A DNA stretch of 64,000 bases. Origin: Rhynchopus sp. YZ270_cl-10 (taxonomy: Eukaryota; Euglenozoa; Diplonemea; Diplonemida; Diplonemidae). The notes below the pieces were generated by a model that did not search any database, was not told the DNA's origin, and saw only the letters and a list, made by a program, of their open reading frames with translations. The translations under genes and the position numbers were made by a program. This document shows, in pieces, positions 1 through 10,204 of this stretch; positions within the stretch are counted from its first letter, which is position 1, and each line of letters opens with the position of its first letter. The stretch spans positions 620,001 to 684,000 of the forward strand of contig OZ037836.1 of NCBI GenBank assembly GCA_964035575.1, read 5' to 3'.

Positions 1-920
1 TGATCCCGTTCGCGTCGACGTCAAAGGTCACCTCAATCTGGGGCACGCCACGCGGGGCCGGCGGGATCCCGGTCAGGTCGAAGGTGCCGAGCTGGTGGCA
101 GTCCTTCGTCATCGCCCGCTCCCCCTCGAACACACAGATGTTCACCACAGGCTGGTTGTCCGCACACGTCGAGAACTCCTGGCTCTTCTTCGTCGGGATC
201 GTCGTGTTCCTCTTGATCAGCGGTGTCATCACACCCCCGTCCGTCTCAATCCCCACAGTCAGCGGCGTCACGTCCAGCAGCAGGATCTGCTCCGTCTGCG
301 TGCTCTTTCCCCCCGTCAGCACAAAGGCCTGCACCGCAGCACCAAAGGCAACAGCCTCGTCGGGGTTGATCGACTTGTTCAGGTCCTTTCCGCCGAAGAA
401 GTCCGACACCATCGCCTGGATCTTCGGGATACGGGTCGATCCTCCGACCAGCACAACCTCCGTGATGGCCCGCTTCTCAATCTTCGAGTCGTTCAGCACA
501 GACTCCACAGGGCGCAGGCACGACTTGAACAGGTCCGCGCACAGCTCCTCGAACTTCGCACGTGTGATCGACGAGTAGAAGTCCGTCCCCTCAAACAGCG
601 AGTCGATCTCAATGCTGGTCTGTGCCGCCGACGACAGCGCACGCTTGGCACGCTCACAGGCAGTGCGCAGACGGCGCAGCGCACGCTGGTTCGTCGTCAG
701 GTCCTTCTTGTGCTTCTTCTTGAACTCCTCCACGAAGTGGTTCACCATCCGGTTGTCGAAGTCCTCGCCTCCCAAGTGGGTGTCTCCCGCAGTCGCCTTC
801 ACCTCGAAGATCCCCCCGTCAATTGCCAGAAGCGTCACATCGAAGGTACCGCCACCCAGGTCGAAGATCAGGATGTTCTTCTGCCCCGCGCTCGCGTTGT
901 CGAGTCCGTAGGCAATCGCC

Positions 921-952
<32 letters not shown>

Positions 953-1459
953 GTCCATCCCCGAGATCGCCCCTGCGTCCTTCGTCGCCTGACGCTGCGA
1001 GTCGTTGAAGTACGCAGGCACAGTCACAACGCTCTTCTTCACCTCCTTCCCAAGGAACTGCTCCGCCGTCTCCTTCATCTTCACAAGGATCATCGCAGAG
1101 ATCTCCTCAGGCCTGAACGTCTTCGTCGTCCCCATGAACGACACCTCAATCAGCGGCTTCCCGTCCTCCTTCGCCACAACCTTGAACGGCCAGTGCTTCA
1201 TGTCGCTCTGCACAGACGAGTCCTCCAGCTTGCGCCCGATCAGACGCTTCGCGTCGAACACCGTGTTCGTCGGGTTCATCGCCACCTGGTTCTTCGCCGC
1301 ATCTCCGATCAGACGCTCGCTGTCTGCGAACGCCACGTACGACGGGGTCGTCCTGTTCCCCTGGTTATTCGCAATGATCTCCACACGCTCGTTCTGCCAC
1401 ACTCCCACACACGAGTAGGTCGTTCCCAAGTCAATACCGATGGCTCCGTCGTAGGACAT
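1..1459 (-). CDS. HSP70: Cytosolic HSP70 chaperone, 5' three-quarters (runs off window edge)
   Basis: ATP-dependent cytosolic chaperone. The frame opens at the ATG at 1457-1459 and stays open to base 1, giving 486 residues; the family is about 640-660 long, so the last part of the substrate-binding region and the lid lie outside the window. Visible are the phosphate-binding signature [13 protein letters not shown] near the start, the second signature [14 protein letters not shown], the third [14 protein letters not shown], and the beta-sandwich substrate-binding start ending at DVDANGI. It has no ER signal or mitochondrial presequence, so it is the cytosolic form. The start [20 protein letters not shown] resembles kinetoplastid HSP70s. 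No intron is seen. The leader just before the ATG is C/A-rich (CCACAAAACAACACTACA), like the leaders of the LRR genes. No clear heat-shock element was found upstream. Confidence 0.97.
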
Positions 1460-2006
1460 TGTAGTGTTGTTTTGTGGTCTTTGGTTTTTGATAGAAAAAA
1501 TAAGGTAAAAAGTGATGAGCTGTTTGTTGTGTGTGTTGTGTGTTGTGTGTGGGTGTTGGAGTGGGTAAGTGGTTGTGGGTATTGGGTGGTCAGAGGGTGG
1601 ACACTTGGTTGGTGGACGGGAGGGTGTCAGTGTGGATGGTGTTGTGGGACGTGTCTTTGGTGTTGTGCGTTGTGGGGGGAGATCTGCACAGATCGAGAAT
1701 ACGTGAAGAACGCACGGGCAGAAGGAGACAAGAAGAAGGCAGACATGTTGCCACTGAGACGATAGAGGTGTAAGACAAAGGGGACACCTCTGTGTGCAGA
1801 ACTGTATGCTGCAAGGCTGTGATGGGACGGGAGGGATGTCTCTCTCTGTGGGGGTGGACAAGTGTCAAAAGGGAAGTACTCAAACTGGCAAAATATCTAT
1901 TTTGATTCAGCCTTTCTGTTCATTTTTGGGGGAAGTACAGCGCAAAGTCAAATGGTTGTTGTTTATAAAGTAACGAGCAGCTAGCCTCTCAAAAGATGCA
2001 CATGCC
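1460..2006. other. Intergenic: HSP70 5' flank and gene A 3' flank
   Basis: No gene is seen. 1520-1570 is GT-rich (repeated GTGTGTTGT on the plus strand). 1950-2006, including the GCCTCTC motif near 1985, is shared with the tract at 5010-5068 and is the duplicated 3' flank of genes A and B. Confidence 0.6.
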
Positions 2007-4011
2007 TCACATGCACACACATTTGCGCTTGGTATCCTGTCCGCTTGGTATCATGAGGTTACGGCTGTTCACATGTTCTGTCACAACACTGCTCGATCCG
2101 GTGACGTTGATGCTGCTTGTAGGTATTTTGCATCCTTTTAGGAATCCTTTCCCAATGTGCTTCACCCTCGTCCACCCAGATAAGTTAAGTGTTTTCAATG
2201 CGCTGCAGTTGACGATGCACTCCTTCGCAACGTAAGTCACACTGCCCCACCCAGATAAGTCAAGTGTTGTCAGTGCGCTGCAATCCCACAGGAAGACCTC
2301 CTCAACCCGATCCACACTGCTCCACCCAGATAGGTCAAGTCTTTGCAATGCGCTGCAGTTGCACAGAAAGTAGTTCCCTATTTGCGTCACTTTGTTCCAC
2401 CCAGAAATGTCCAGTATCGCCAACTGGCTGCAGTTGGAGAGGAAGGAGCCCGCGATCTGCGTTACATTCTTCCACCCAGACAAGTCAAGGGTTTGCAATG
2501 AGCCGCAGTGGGAGAGGAAGCAGTCTCCTATTTGCGTCACATTGTTCCACCCAGATACGTCAAGGGTTCGCAATGCAGTGCATTTGGAGAGGAAGGAGCT
2601 GTCGATGTGCGTCACATTGCTCCACCCTGACAAGTCGAGTGTGGTAAGCGCACTGCAGTCGTAGAGGAAGGCACTGCCTATCAGCGTCACAGTGTTCCAC
2701 CCTGATACGTCAACGGTTCGCAATGCCCTGCAGTTGGAGAGGAAGCAGTCTCCTATTTGCGTCACATTGCCCCACCCAGAAATGTCCAGTGTCGTCAACT
2801 GGCTGCAGTTGGAGAGGAAGGAGCCCGCGATCTGCGTTACATTCTTCCACCCAGACAAGTCAAGGGTTTGCAGTGCAGCTGTTCAGAAAGCCGCTTTCGA
2901 TACGTGTCACACTGCTCCACCTAGATAAATCAGCAGTTCGCAATAAGTTGCACCCGTAAAGGAAGCAGGGATTTATTGCAGTCACACCTGACACAGTACT
3001 GAGATCAACTGCTTCGAGAGTGTGGTACGCTAGAAATTGCGACGGTATCTCAGTAACAACCTCTGCCTGCAGAAACAAATGTATCAGCTTGGGATCTGTC
3101 AGACCTTTGAACCTTTCTGACTATAAACGTTTTTAAAAATAGGATGGAACACCCCGTTCCGAAGAGGAATGCAGCCACCCCGAAAAAGTGGGGGTGTGTC
3201 GCCAGTCTGCGGTGAGAAACTCCTCCCTGAGTCAAAACTGCCGCTGGTTAGCGCTGGCTAAGGTTCCCTTTTCACCCGGTCACAATCGAGTCTCGCTCCG
3301 TCGGCGTTGACTGCACTGCAAAGCCCCTTGGTCCACCGTCGTAAAAAGACACCACAAAAAGCGTAGATAGGTGGGGGACCGGCAGGTTACAGACAGAGGC
3401 AGTACGGAGCTAAGGTGTCGGCGGTCGCGGGTTGCCGTGGAGGCCTGCCCCCCGTGGAGGTCTTGGGATCTGGGAGTTTTGTGGAAGTAATCGGCTCAGA
3501 GTACCCTGCATTCCATGCACGACTCGAGCTCCTTGTGGTAGGATATTGGGGTCCCGGGAAGCACCCTTCGCCCCGAGGTCCCACCACCCCAGACAGTTTG
3601 TAGGTCTAAAAGCACAACGTACTTGTCCAGGACCTGGCCGCTCTTGGGTTCTCTCGAAAAAAAGATACTAATCCCGTACGCCCGTGCACCGCAAAAATGT
3701 GCTATGGGGGGCGGTCCGCCGTCGGGACCTTTGAACCTTTCTGACGTCAGCCTTGTCTCACCCAAGTCACGAAGTGCTGCATTGGCGTCGTACTTCTGTG
3801 AGTTATTCGTCAGCACAACTGTGTCCCCAGCACTCAGCTGCGTGATGTAGTCTCCTTCGGCCAGCAGCTTCCCTCCGAAGCTCATGTCAAAGCCGTTTTC
3901 GCGCAACTCTGCTGCAGTCGCCACCTTCCGTCGTATGTCCGCAGTTGTATCATCCACACCCACCTCGACTGTGTACTTCTCTCCGTCAAAGCTCTTCACA
4001 CATATTTCCAT
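2007..4011 (-). pseudogene. LRR gene A: ubiquitin-like + BspA-type LRR gene, broken
   Basis: Paralog of gene B. The start chosen is the ATG at 4009-4011 because it begins the ubiquitin-like domain (MEICVKSFDGEKYTVEVGVD, compare MQIFVKTLTGKTITLEV of ubiquitin); an upstream in-frame ATG at 4066-4068 exists but is less likely. The domain is followed by a linker and about 12 repeats of 25 residues of the type LDLSGWxNVTxIxxxFLxxC, ending in KCVCM. Two lesions are visible: a 604-bp insertion at 3122-3725 after the ubiquitin-like domain, and a loss of about 4 nt near 2870-2875 in the first full repeats, which shifts the frame. Gene B shows the intact layout at both places. A and B are near-identical over long stretches, so they are a recent tandem duplication or have been homogenised. 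Confidence 0.85.
3122..3725. mobile_element. 604-bp insertion in gene A with 20-bp target duplication
   Basis: The 20-bp sequence at 3102-3121 (starting GACCTTTGAA) is repeated exactly at 3726-3745, and gene B at 6324 has a single uninterrupted copy of this region, so this is a clean insertion. The insert is GC-richer than the surrounding spacers and codes for nothing recognised. A 20-bp duplication fits target-primed insertion (SINE or other LINE-mobilised RNA). A weak Pol III B-box-like string, CAATCGAGTCTC, lies near 3285, so a tRNA-related SINE is possible. Read with the gene, GT...AG bounds fall inside the duplication, so splicing could remove it; this is inference. Confidence 0.75.
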
Positions 4012-5068
4012 GGTTTTGTGTCTCTCTGTTTTGTGCAAGGTGTTCTGGGAGGAGAGAGATGGGTTCAAGTTTCCAACACCAGCGTGCCGTACCTATGCAT
4101 GTACATGTAAATGAAATACCCCGCCTTCTTTAGTTGTGTTGTTTGTTGTTTGTTGATCGCATCCAACGCGTGTCCTGAAGTACGGGGGAAGAGGTGGAGC
4201 ACAAAAGGGGAGAAGGGGAGACTCATAACATATGAAGAGCGTCTTTCACTTCCCAATTGTTCCCAGACGTATTGCACAGTCGTATAAAGGACATCCGCGC
4301 TGATCCGATGCCGTAGGTAAGTAGTCGAAACATACTGTTTTGAGACACAAAATTTTATTGTCCCTGTTGTCAAAATCTCTTTGTTTTTCTCTTTTGTCTA
4401 TTTTCCTGCATTTTTTATTCTCTTCTTTTGTACTTTCTTTTGTTTTGGTTGTTGTTAGATAAGCTCAATCGCCTATCGAGTTCTGTGAATAGCACGGAAC
4501 TCCTTTTCATGTGTATCCATGGAAAGACAGTATCATATGTGATACCGGGGTGATCCACACCTGGGAGCTAGACCGTTCATTCGGTGAGCTTGGTATAGTT
4601 AGAGAAAACAGAGAGAAAAATTGGAGGCATTTGTTTTTTTTTTTTGAAAAAAAGGTGTCGTTGAGAAAAAACAAACAACGGACACGCTGTGTAAAAAAAA
4701 ACGAGTGTTTCTCTGCGCGTGATATTTTGTGGGGAAGAATAAAACAATATGAAAAAAGTTCGTTGCGTTCCCACTATCGTTTCCACTCCATTCGGTTTTC
4801 TCTTACTTAAGAAAAAGGGGTAGTCCATTGGGCCATCTATGATCGTCTCCGTGAGACACGAAGCAAACTGTGAGAGGCTGGTCGGAGTTAGTGAGCGCTA
4901 CTGAGAACTTGTGAGGTCCTGTGCTGCGGTATCTCGCGTAAAAAAAAATCTCTCCCCGTTCATAGCTGGCCCAATTGCGGGGGGGAGTAAAATATGAAAT
5001 CAAAAAGTAGTTGTTTTTATGTGAACAGCATAACGAGCAGCTTTAGCCTCTCGAACGATGCACATGAC
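4012..5068. other. 5' flank of A and 3' flank of B
   Basis: 4012-4330 is almost the same as 6602-6920 (5' flank of B), so the duplication includes the presumed promoter. It holds a C/A-rich leader just upstream of the ATG and a module (around 4150-4270) that recurs without a gene near 56.6 and 60.7 kb. 4380-5000 holds no recognised gene. 5010-5068 is the duplicated 3' flank. Confidence 0.6.
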
Positions 5069-6601
5069 TCACATGCACACACATTTATGTTTGACACTGC
5101 GCTTGGCATCGCCCTTGATGATACGGCTCGTCACACATTCTGACACAACACTGCTCGATCCGGTGACGTTGATGCTGCTTGTAGGTATTTTGCATCCTTT
5201 TAGGAAGTCCGGACCAATGTGCTGCACACTCGTCCACCCAGACAAGTCCACTGTTTTCAATGCGCTGCAGTTGACGATGCACTCCTTCGCAACGTAAGTC
5301 ACACTGCCCCACCCAGATAAGTCAAGTGTTGTCAGTGCGCTGCAATCCCACAGGAAGACCTCCTCAATTCGATCCACACTGCTCCACCCAGATAGGTCAA
5401 GCATTTGCAATGCGCTGTTGTAGAGAAAGTAGTTCCCTATTTGCGTCACTTTGTTCCACCCAGAAATGTCCAGTGTCGCCAACTGGCTGCAGTTGGAGAG
5501 GAAGCAGCTCGCTATTTGCGTTACATTCTTCCACCCCGACAAGTCAAGGGTTTGCAATGCGCTGCAGCGGGAGAGGAAGCACTCTCCCAGTTGCGTCACA
5601 TTGTTCCACCCAGAAATATCCAGTGTGGTCAATGAGGTGCAGCCGAAGATAAAGTACTCATCAACCCGCGTCACATTGTTCCACCCAGACAAGTCAAGTG
5701 TTCGCAACGCAGTGCATTTGGAGAGAAAGGAGCTGTTGATGTGCGTCACATTGCTCCACCCTGACAAGTCGAGTGTGGTAAGCGCACTGCAGTCGTAGAG
5801 GAAGGCACTGCCTATCAGCGTCACAGTGTTCCACCCTGATACGTCAACGGTTCGCAATGCCCTGCAGTTGGAGAGGAAGCAGCTCGATATTTGCGTCACA
5901 TTCTTCCACCCCGACAAGTCAAGGATTTGCAATGCCCTGCAGTGGGAGAGGAAGCAGTCTCCTATTTGCATGACTTTGCTCCACCCAGATAAGTCAAGGG
6001 TTCGCAATGCCCTGCAGTTGGAGAGGAAGGAGCTGTCGATGTGCGTCACATTCTTCCACCCAGACAAGTCAAGGGTTCGCATTGCAGTGCACCGGTCGAG
6101 GAAGCCGTATTCAGTACGTGTCACATTGCTCCACCCAGATAAATCAGCAGTTCGCAATGAGATGCACCCGTAAAGGAAGGAGGGATTTATTGCAGTCACA
6201 CCTGACACAGTACTGAGATCAAGTTCTTCGAATGTGCCATCTCTCAAGAATTCTTTGGGTATCTCAGTAACAACCTCTGCCTGCAGAAACAAATGTATCA
6301 GCTTGGGATCTGTCAGACCTGCGAACCTCTCTTCCGTCAGCTCTCTCTCACCCAAGTCACGAAGAGCTGCAATGGCGTCGTACTTCTGTGAGTTACTCGT
6401 CAGCACAACTGTGTCCCCAGCACTCAGATGCGTGATGTAGTCTCCTTCGGCCAGCAGCTTCCCTCCGAAGCTCATGTCAAAGCCGTTTTCGCACAACTCT
6501 GCTGCAGACGCCACCTTCCGCCGTATGTCCGCAGTTGTATCATCCACACCCACCTCGACTGTGTACTTCTCTCCGTCAAAGCTCTTCACACATATTTCCA
6601 T
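5069..6601 (-). CDS. LRR gene B: ubiquitin-like domain + 25-residue LRRs + CaaX-like end
   Basis: 510 residues from the ATG at 6599-6601, which starts the ubiquitin-like fold (residues 1 to about 75: MEICVKSFDG..., DIRRKVASAAEL, MSFGGKLLAEGDYI, LSAGDTVVL). Residues about 80-150 form a helical linker (ALRDLGE, LFLQAEVVTEIP) that leads into about 14 leucine-rich repeats of exactly 25 residues (75 bp), BspA/TpLRR-like, with consensus LDLSGWxNVTxIGxxFLxxC. The last five residues, KCVCM, form a C-a-a-X-like prenylation signal conserved in A and C. There is no signal peptide or membrane segment, so the protein is probably cytosolic and perhaps membrane-tethered by lipid. Function is unknown; the ubiquitin-like start lacks a processable Gly-Gly, so it is an integral domain rather than a modifier. 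One repeat is a residue short. Confidence 0.88.
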   Translation of the reverse strand: MEICVKSFDGEKYTVEVGVDDTTADIRRKVASAAELCENGFDMSFGGKLLAEGDYITHLSAGDTVVLTSNSQKYDAIAALRDLGERELTEERFAGLTDPKLIHLFLQAEVVTEIPKEFLRDGTFEELDLSTVSGVTAINPSFLYGCISLRTADLSGWSNVTRTEYGFLDRCTAMRTLDLSGWKNVTHIDSSFLSNCRALRTLDLSGWSKVMQIGDCFLSHCRALQILDLSGWKNVTQISSCFLSNCRALRTVDVSGWNTVTLIGSAFLYDCSALTTLDLSGWSNVTHINSSFLSKCTALRTLDLSGWNNVTRVDEYFIFGCTSLTTLDISGWNNVTQLGECFLSRCSALQTLDLSGWKNVTQIASCFLSNCSQLATLDISGWNKVTQIGNYFLYNSALQMLDLSGWSSVDRIEEVFLWDCSALTTLDLSGWGSVTYVAKECIVNCSALKTVDLSGWTSVQHIGPDFLKGCKIPTSSINVTGSSSVVSECVTSRIIKGDAKRSVKHKCVCM

Positions 6602-7573
6602 GGTTTTGTGTCTCTCTGTTTTGTGCAAGGTGTTCTGGGAGGAGAGAGATGGGTTCAAGTTTCCAACACCAGCGTGCCGTACCTATGCATGTACATGTAA
6701 ATGAAATACCCCGCCTTCTTTAGTTGTGTTGTTTGTTGTTTGTTGATCGCAGCCAACGCGTGTCCTGAAGTACGGGGGAAGAGGTGGAGCACAAAAGGGG
6801 AGAAGGCAAGACTCATAACATATGAAGACCGTCTTTCACTTCCCAATTGTTCCCAGATGTATTGCACAGTCGTAAAAAGGACATCCGCGCTGATCCGATG
6901 CCGTAGGTAAGTAGTCGAAAAAGAAAAGAAAACACACTGTTTTTGAAACACAACAATTGTTTCGTATACTAACTATTCTACTGAATAGAATGGTATAATA
7001 GGGTGCACTAAATGTACCCAAACTTTCAACACAACAAGAAAAAGGGGGAGGCACAAACGATAGTAAACGAAATGTTGCTAGTAAAATGCTTTTGTATTCC
7101 CGCCTTCAACACCTTCCGTACATTATCCGCATGAGCCACGTGCAGAAAAATAGAAGTCCCCAACCAAAAACGGACCTACCCTGATCCAAGCAACAGTAAT
7201 CCCATTTGGCTACATCAACCCCCAACTCTGATCTTCGCACTCCACACAGGAAAGTATTCATTCTCAAAAGTCAATCAGTGAAGTATGCGAACTTAGACAC
7301 GTGAAAAATGAGGGGCAGGTGCAGAAAAGGGGGAGGGAAAATATACACCAAGTCTCAGACGTATAAATCATTTCCCACCACAACGTATTTGTCCTGATAT
7401 ACAGTAGTGTTCCCCCCTTGATGCACAGTAGTGGTTTTGGCCCAAAAAGGCAAAAAGGCAAAAGGGCGAACGCCACGTAGCAATATGCATTGTCTAAATC
7501 ATTTCCCACCAAACTATTTGTCCTGATAAAAAATAAAAGGCAAAAACGCTGTCTTGAGGGAACTATTAGTGCC
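6602..7573. other. 5' flank of B and 3' flank of C
   Basis: 6602-6920 duplicates 4012-4330. 6960-7270 holds nothing recognised. A 35-bp direct repeat (core AATCATTTCCCACCA, then TTTGTCCTGATA) occurs near 7366 and 7497. No gene is seen. Confidence 0.55.
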
Positions 7574-8563
7574 TCACATGCACACACATTTTCCCGCGCT
7601 ACGGCTCTTCACATATTCTGACACAACTCTGCTCGATCCGGTGACGTTGATGCTGCTTGTGGGTATTTTGCATCCTTTTAGGAAGCCCGGACCAATGTGC
7701 TGCACACTCGTCCACCCAGATAAGTTAAGTGTTTTCAATCTTTTGCAGTTGACGATGCACTCTGACCCAATCCGCGTCACATTGTTCCACCCAGAAAAGT
7801 CCAGTGTCGTCAACGAACTGCAGCCCTGGAGAAATAAGCTGTCGATCTGCGTCACACTCTTCCACCCAGACAAGTCCAGCGTGGTCAACGAACTGCAGCC
7901 CTGGAGAAAGCTGTATCCTATGAGCGTCACATTGCTCCACCCAGACAAGTCAAGTGTGGTCACCGAACTGCAGCCCTCGAGAAAGAAGCTGTCGACCTGC
8001 GTCACATTGTTCCACCCAGACATGTCAAGAGTTCGCAATGCAGTGCACCGGTCGAGGAAGCCGTATTCAGTGCGTGTCACATTGCTCCACCTAGATAAAT
8101 CAGCTGTGTGCAATGAGCGGCATCCGTACAGGAAGTTCTCGCCTGTTGCAGTCACACCTGACACACCACTGAGATCAAGTTCTGAGAACCTCCCACCCGA
8201 CAAGAATCTAGAGGGGATCTCAGTAACAACTTCCGCCTGCAGAAACAAATGAACCAGCGTGGGATCTTCCAGACCTTCAAACCTGCCTATTGAGAGACTT
8301 GTCTCACCCAAGTCACGAAGAGCTGCAATGGCGTCGTCCTTCTGCGACTTCGTCTTCTTCTTCAGCACAACTGTGTCCCCAGCACTCAGCTGCGTGATGT
8401 AGTCTCCTTCGGCCAGCAGCTTCTCTCCGAAGCTCATGTCAAAGCCGTCTTCGCGCAACTCTGCTGCAGTCGCCACCTTCCGCCGTATGTCCGCAGTTGT
8501 ATCATCCACACCCACCTCGACTGTGTACTTCTCTCCGTCAAAGCTCTCCACACATATTTCCAT
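7574..8563 (-). CDS. LRR gene C: ubiquitin-like domain + LRRs + CaaX-like end (short paralog)
   Basis: 329 residues from the ATG at 8561-8563, chosen as the start of the ubiquitin-like domain (MEICVESFDGEKYTVEVGVD). It has the same order as gene B: ubiquitin-like domain to about residue 75, linker with ALRDLGETSL and LFLQAEVVTEIPSRFL, then about 8 repeats of 25 residues (LDLSGWSNVTLIGYSFLQGC type), and the C-terminus KCVCM. It carries fewer repeats than B, so repeat number varies between paralogs as expected for unequal exchange. The C/A-rich leader (ACACAAAACC) directly before the ATG is shared with A and B, but the rest of the 5' flank is not. No signal peptide or membrane segment. Function unknown; expected to be a protein-binding solenoid. 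Confidence 0.88.
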   Translation of the reverse strand: MEICVESFDGEKYTVEVGVDDTTADIRRKVATAAELREDGFDMSFGEKLLAEGDYITQLSAGDTVVLKKKTKSQKDDAIAALRDLGETSLSIGRFEGLEDPTLVHLFLQAEVVTEIPSRFLSGGRFSELDLSGVSGVTATGENFLYGCRSLHTADLSRWSNVTRTEYGFLDRCTALRTLDMSGWNNVTQVDSFFLEGCSSVTTLDLSGWSNVTLIGYSFLQGCSSLTTLDLSGWKSVTQIDSLFLQGCSSLTTLDFSGWNNVTRIGSECIVNCKRLKTLNLSGWTSVQHIGPGFLKGCKIPTSSINVTGSSRVVSEYVKSRSAGKCVCM

Positions 8564-8684
8564 GGTTTTGTGTCTCTCTGTTTTGTTTTCTTTAACCCTA
8601 TACACCCCAAGAGCCACTTTAATGGCTTTCGAAATGACGCCATGCTGTTAGACAGGTTCAACTCATTTTTGTAAAAACATTTTT

Positions 8685-9920
8685 TTTATGTGGAAAGAAT
8701 TTGCACCGATCTTTCAAAAGAAGCAAGAGTCGAAAACTTTTATGCATCGGATATTACTTTCGGTGCTGGGGGCTGGGGTGCTACTTTCACCAAAAGTGAC
8801 GTTTTTTCACCCACACCCCCAATCTGTACCTTTCGCGATACCCAATGCCGCCAAGCCCTTAGTCGGGTTCTACCCATTTTCGTGAACACAATTTTTTATA
8901 TATTTCGAAAGATTTTTCGCCGATCTTTCAAAAGAAGCAAGAATCGAAAACTTTTATGCATCGGATATTACTTTCGATGCGGGGGGGAGGCGGGGTGGGG
9001 GTGTGAGCACCCCTGTGACCCCCCCATATTCTAAAATCTGTAAGACAACGTGCTCTGACATAGGTTCTACCCATTTTCGTAAAAACACTTTTTTTATGTT
9101 GAAAGAGTTTGCACCGATCTTTCAAAAGAAGCAAAAATCGAAAACTTTTGTGCCTCTGATATTACTTTCGATGCTGGGGGGAGTAGTACCACTTTTCACG
9201 GCCCTTTGGACGGGCACCCCCTATTCTGGTTCCTCAATGACACCCCATGCTCTGTATGAGGTTCTACTCGTTTTCGTTAAAATATTTTTATATATTTCAA
9301 AGATTTTGACACGAATCTTTCAAAAGAAACAAGAATCGAAAACTTTTACGCATCTGATTGCACTTTGGATCTGTGTACTGCTACCCACCCAAGAGGCACC
9401 CCTTCGACCCGAAGGACATGGTTATGACTAGGGGTCATCATGATCTGATAATGGTTCTGCTTGTTTTCGTAAAAATCCTTTGGTTTCTAGGGAAACTATT
9501 TGACTCAAATCTTTTAAAATAAGCAAAAATCGAAAACCTTTGTGCATCTGTTTGCCATTTGGATGCTGGGGCGAGTTGCCACCAAAACCACAAAAACACC
9601 CCACACACACGACCTATGCAGAGCACACAGTAAGCCGAATTTTCACTGTTTTTTCGTATTTCGGGGTGCTTTTTTCATGGATTTTCGGGTCACAGGGTCG
9701 TTCCGATCCATTCTGGGGGCTTTCGACCTCAGGAGATGCCCAAATTGTGAAAAATCGCCCATTTTTTACGTTTTTAGACATGTTTCAGTGTAAATCGTTA
9801 AGGAAACCAGTTTTAGACATGGCTGCTAACAGAGCTGCACTCATATAAGTTGGGTTCTACTAGGACTTTTTGCTTGATTTTTTTTTCTTTGAAAAGATTT
9901 TGTGATCAATCTTTCAAATA
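8685..9920. repeat. Degenerate tandem repeat, about 200-bp unit, six copies
   Basis: The core GATCTTTCAAAAGAAGCAA followed by ATCGAAAACTTTT recurs near 8708, 8925, 9115, 9318 and 9508, with a decayed copy near 9895. Each is preceded by a GGTTCTAC(C/T) string and an ATTTTTTTAT tract. The spacer between cores differs in each copy. There is no coding sense and no terminal inverted repeats are evident. Confidence 0.75.
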
Positions 9921-10044
9921 ACGCCATTTTCGGACAACAATAATTTACGGGTTTTTCCTCGGCCGGCCGAATCAGTCAAAAACCAAAAAGTGGATTTTAT
10001 GCTTCCCTCATTTTGGGGATAACATTTTTTTTCGAAAAAAAACT

Positions 10045-10162
10045 TAAAAAAATGGAATTGAAAGCCGTGTTCAAAATCTTTCAATTGCGGCCAGGTACGA
10101 TCAAAAATTTGCATCTGGGGTCCCCTTACCGGTTGGAGAGCCCCAAAAACCAAAACTCAAAA
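10045..10162. repeat. Dispersed repeat, copy 1 (copy 2 at 14963-15083)
   Basis: About 118 bp including GCGGCCAGGTACGATCAAAA is nearly identical to 14963-15083. The string GCGGCCAGGTACGA recurs alone near 19765. Family unknown. Confidence 0.8.
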
Positions 10163-10204
10163 GTGGCTTGAAAAAACGGCTTGGGAGGTATAGGGTTACT
10201 GGGG

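Noticed and set aside
95-1765. 556-residue plus-strand frame opposite HSP70
   Set aside because: Antisense shadow of a conserved GC-rich gene; Arg/Leu/His-rich composition and no homology.
3387-3671. Short frames in the gene A insertion
   Set aside because: No homology and no support; the insert is better described as a non-coding mobile sequence.
7554-8252. Plus-strand frames through the LRR genes (FHPDKSSV repeats)
   Set aside because: Mirror translations of the 75-bp LRR repeat; they vary exactly with the repeats on the real strand.
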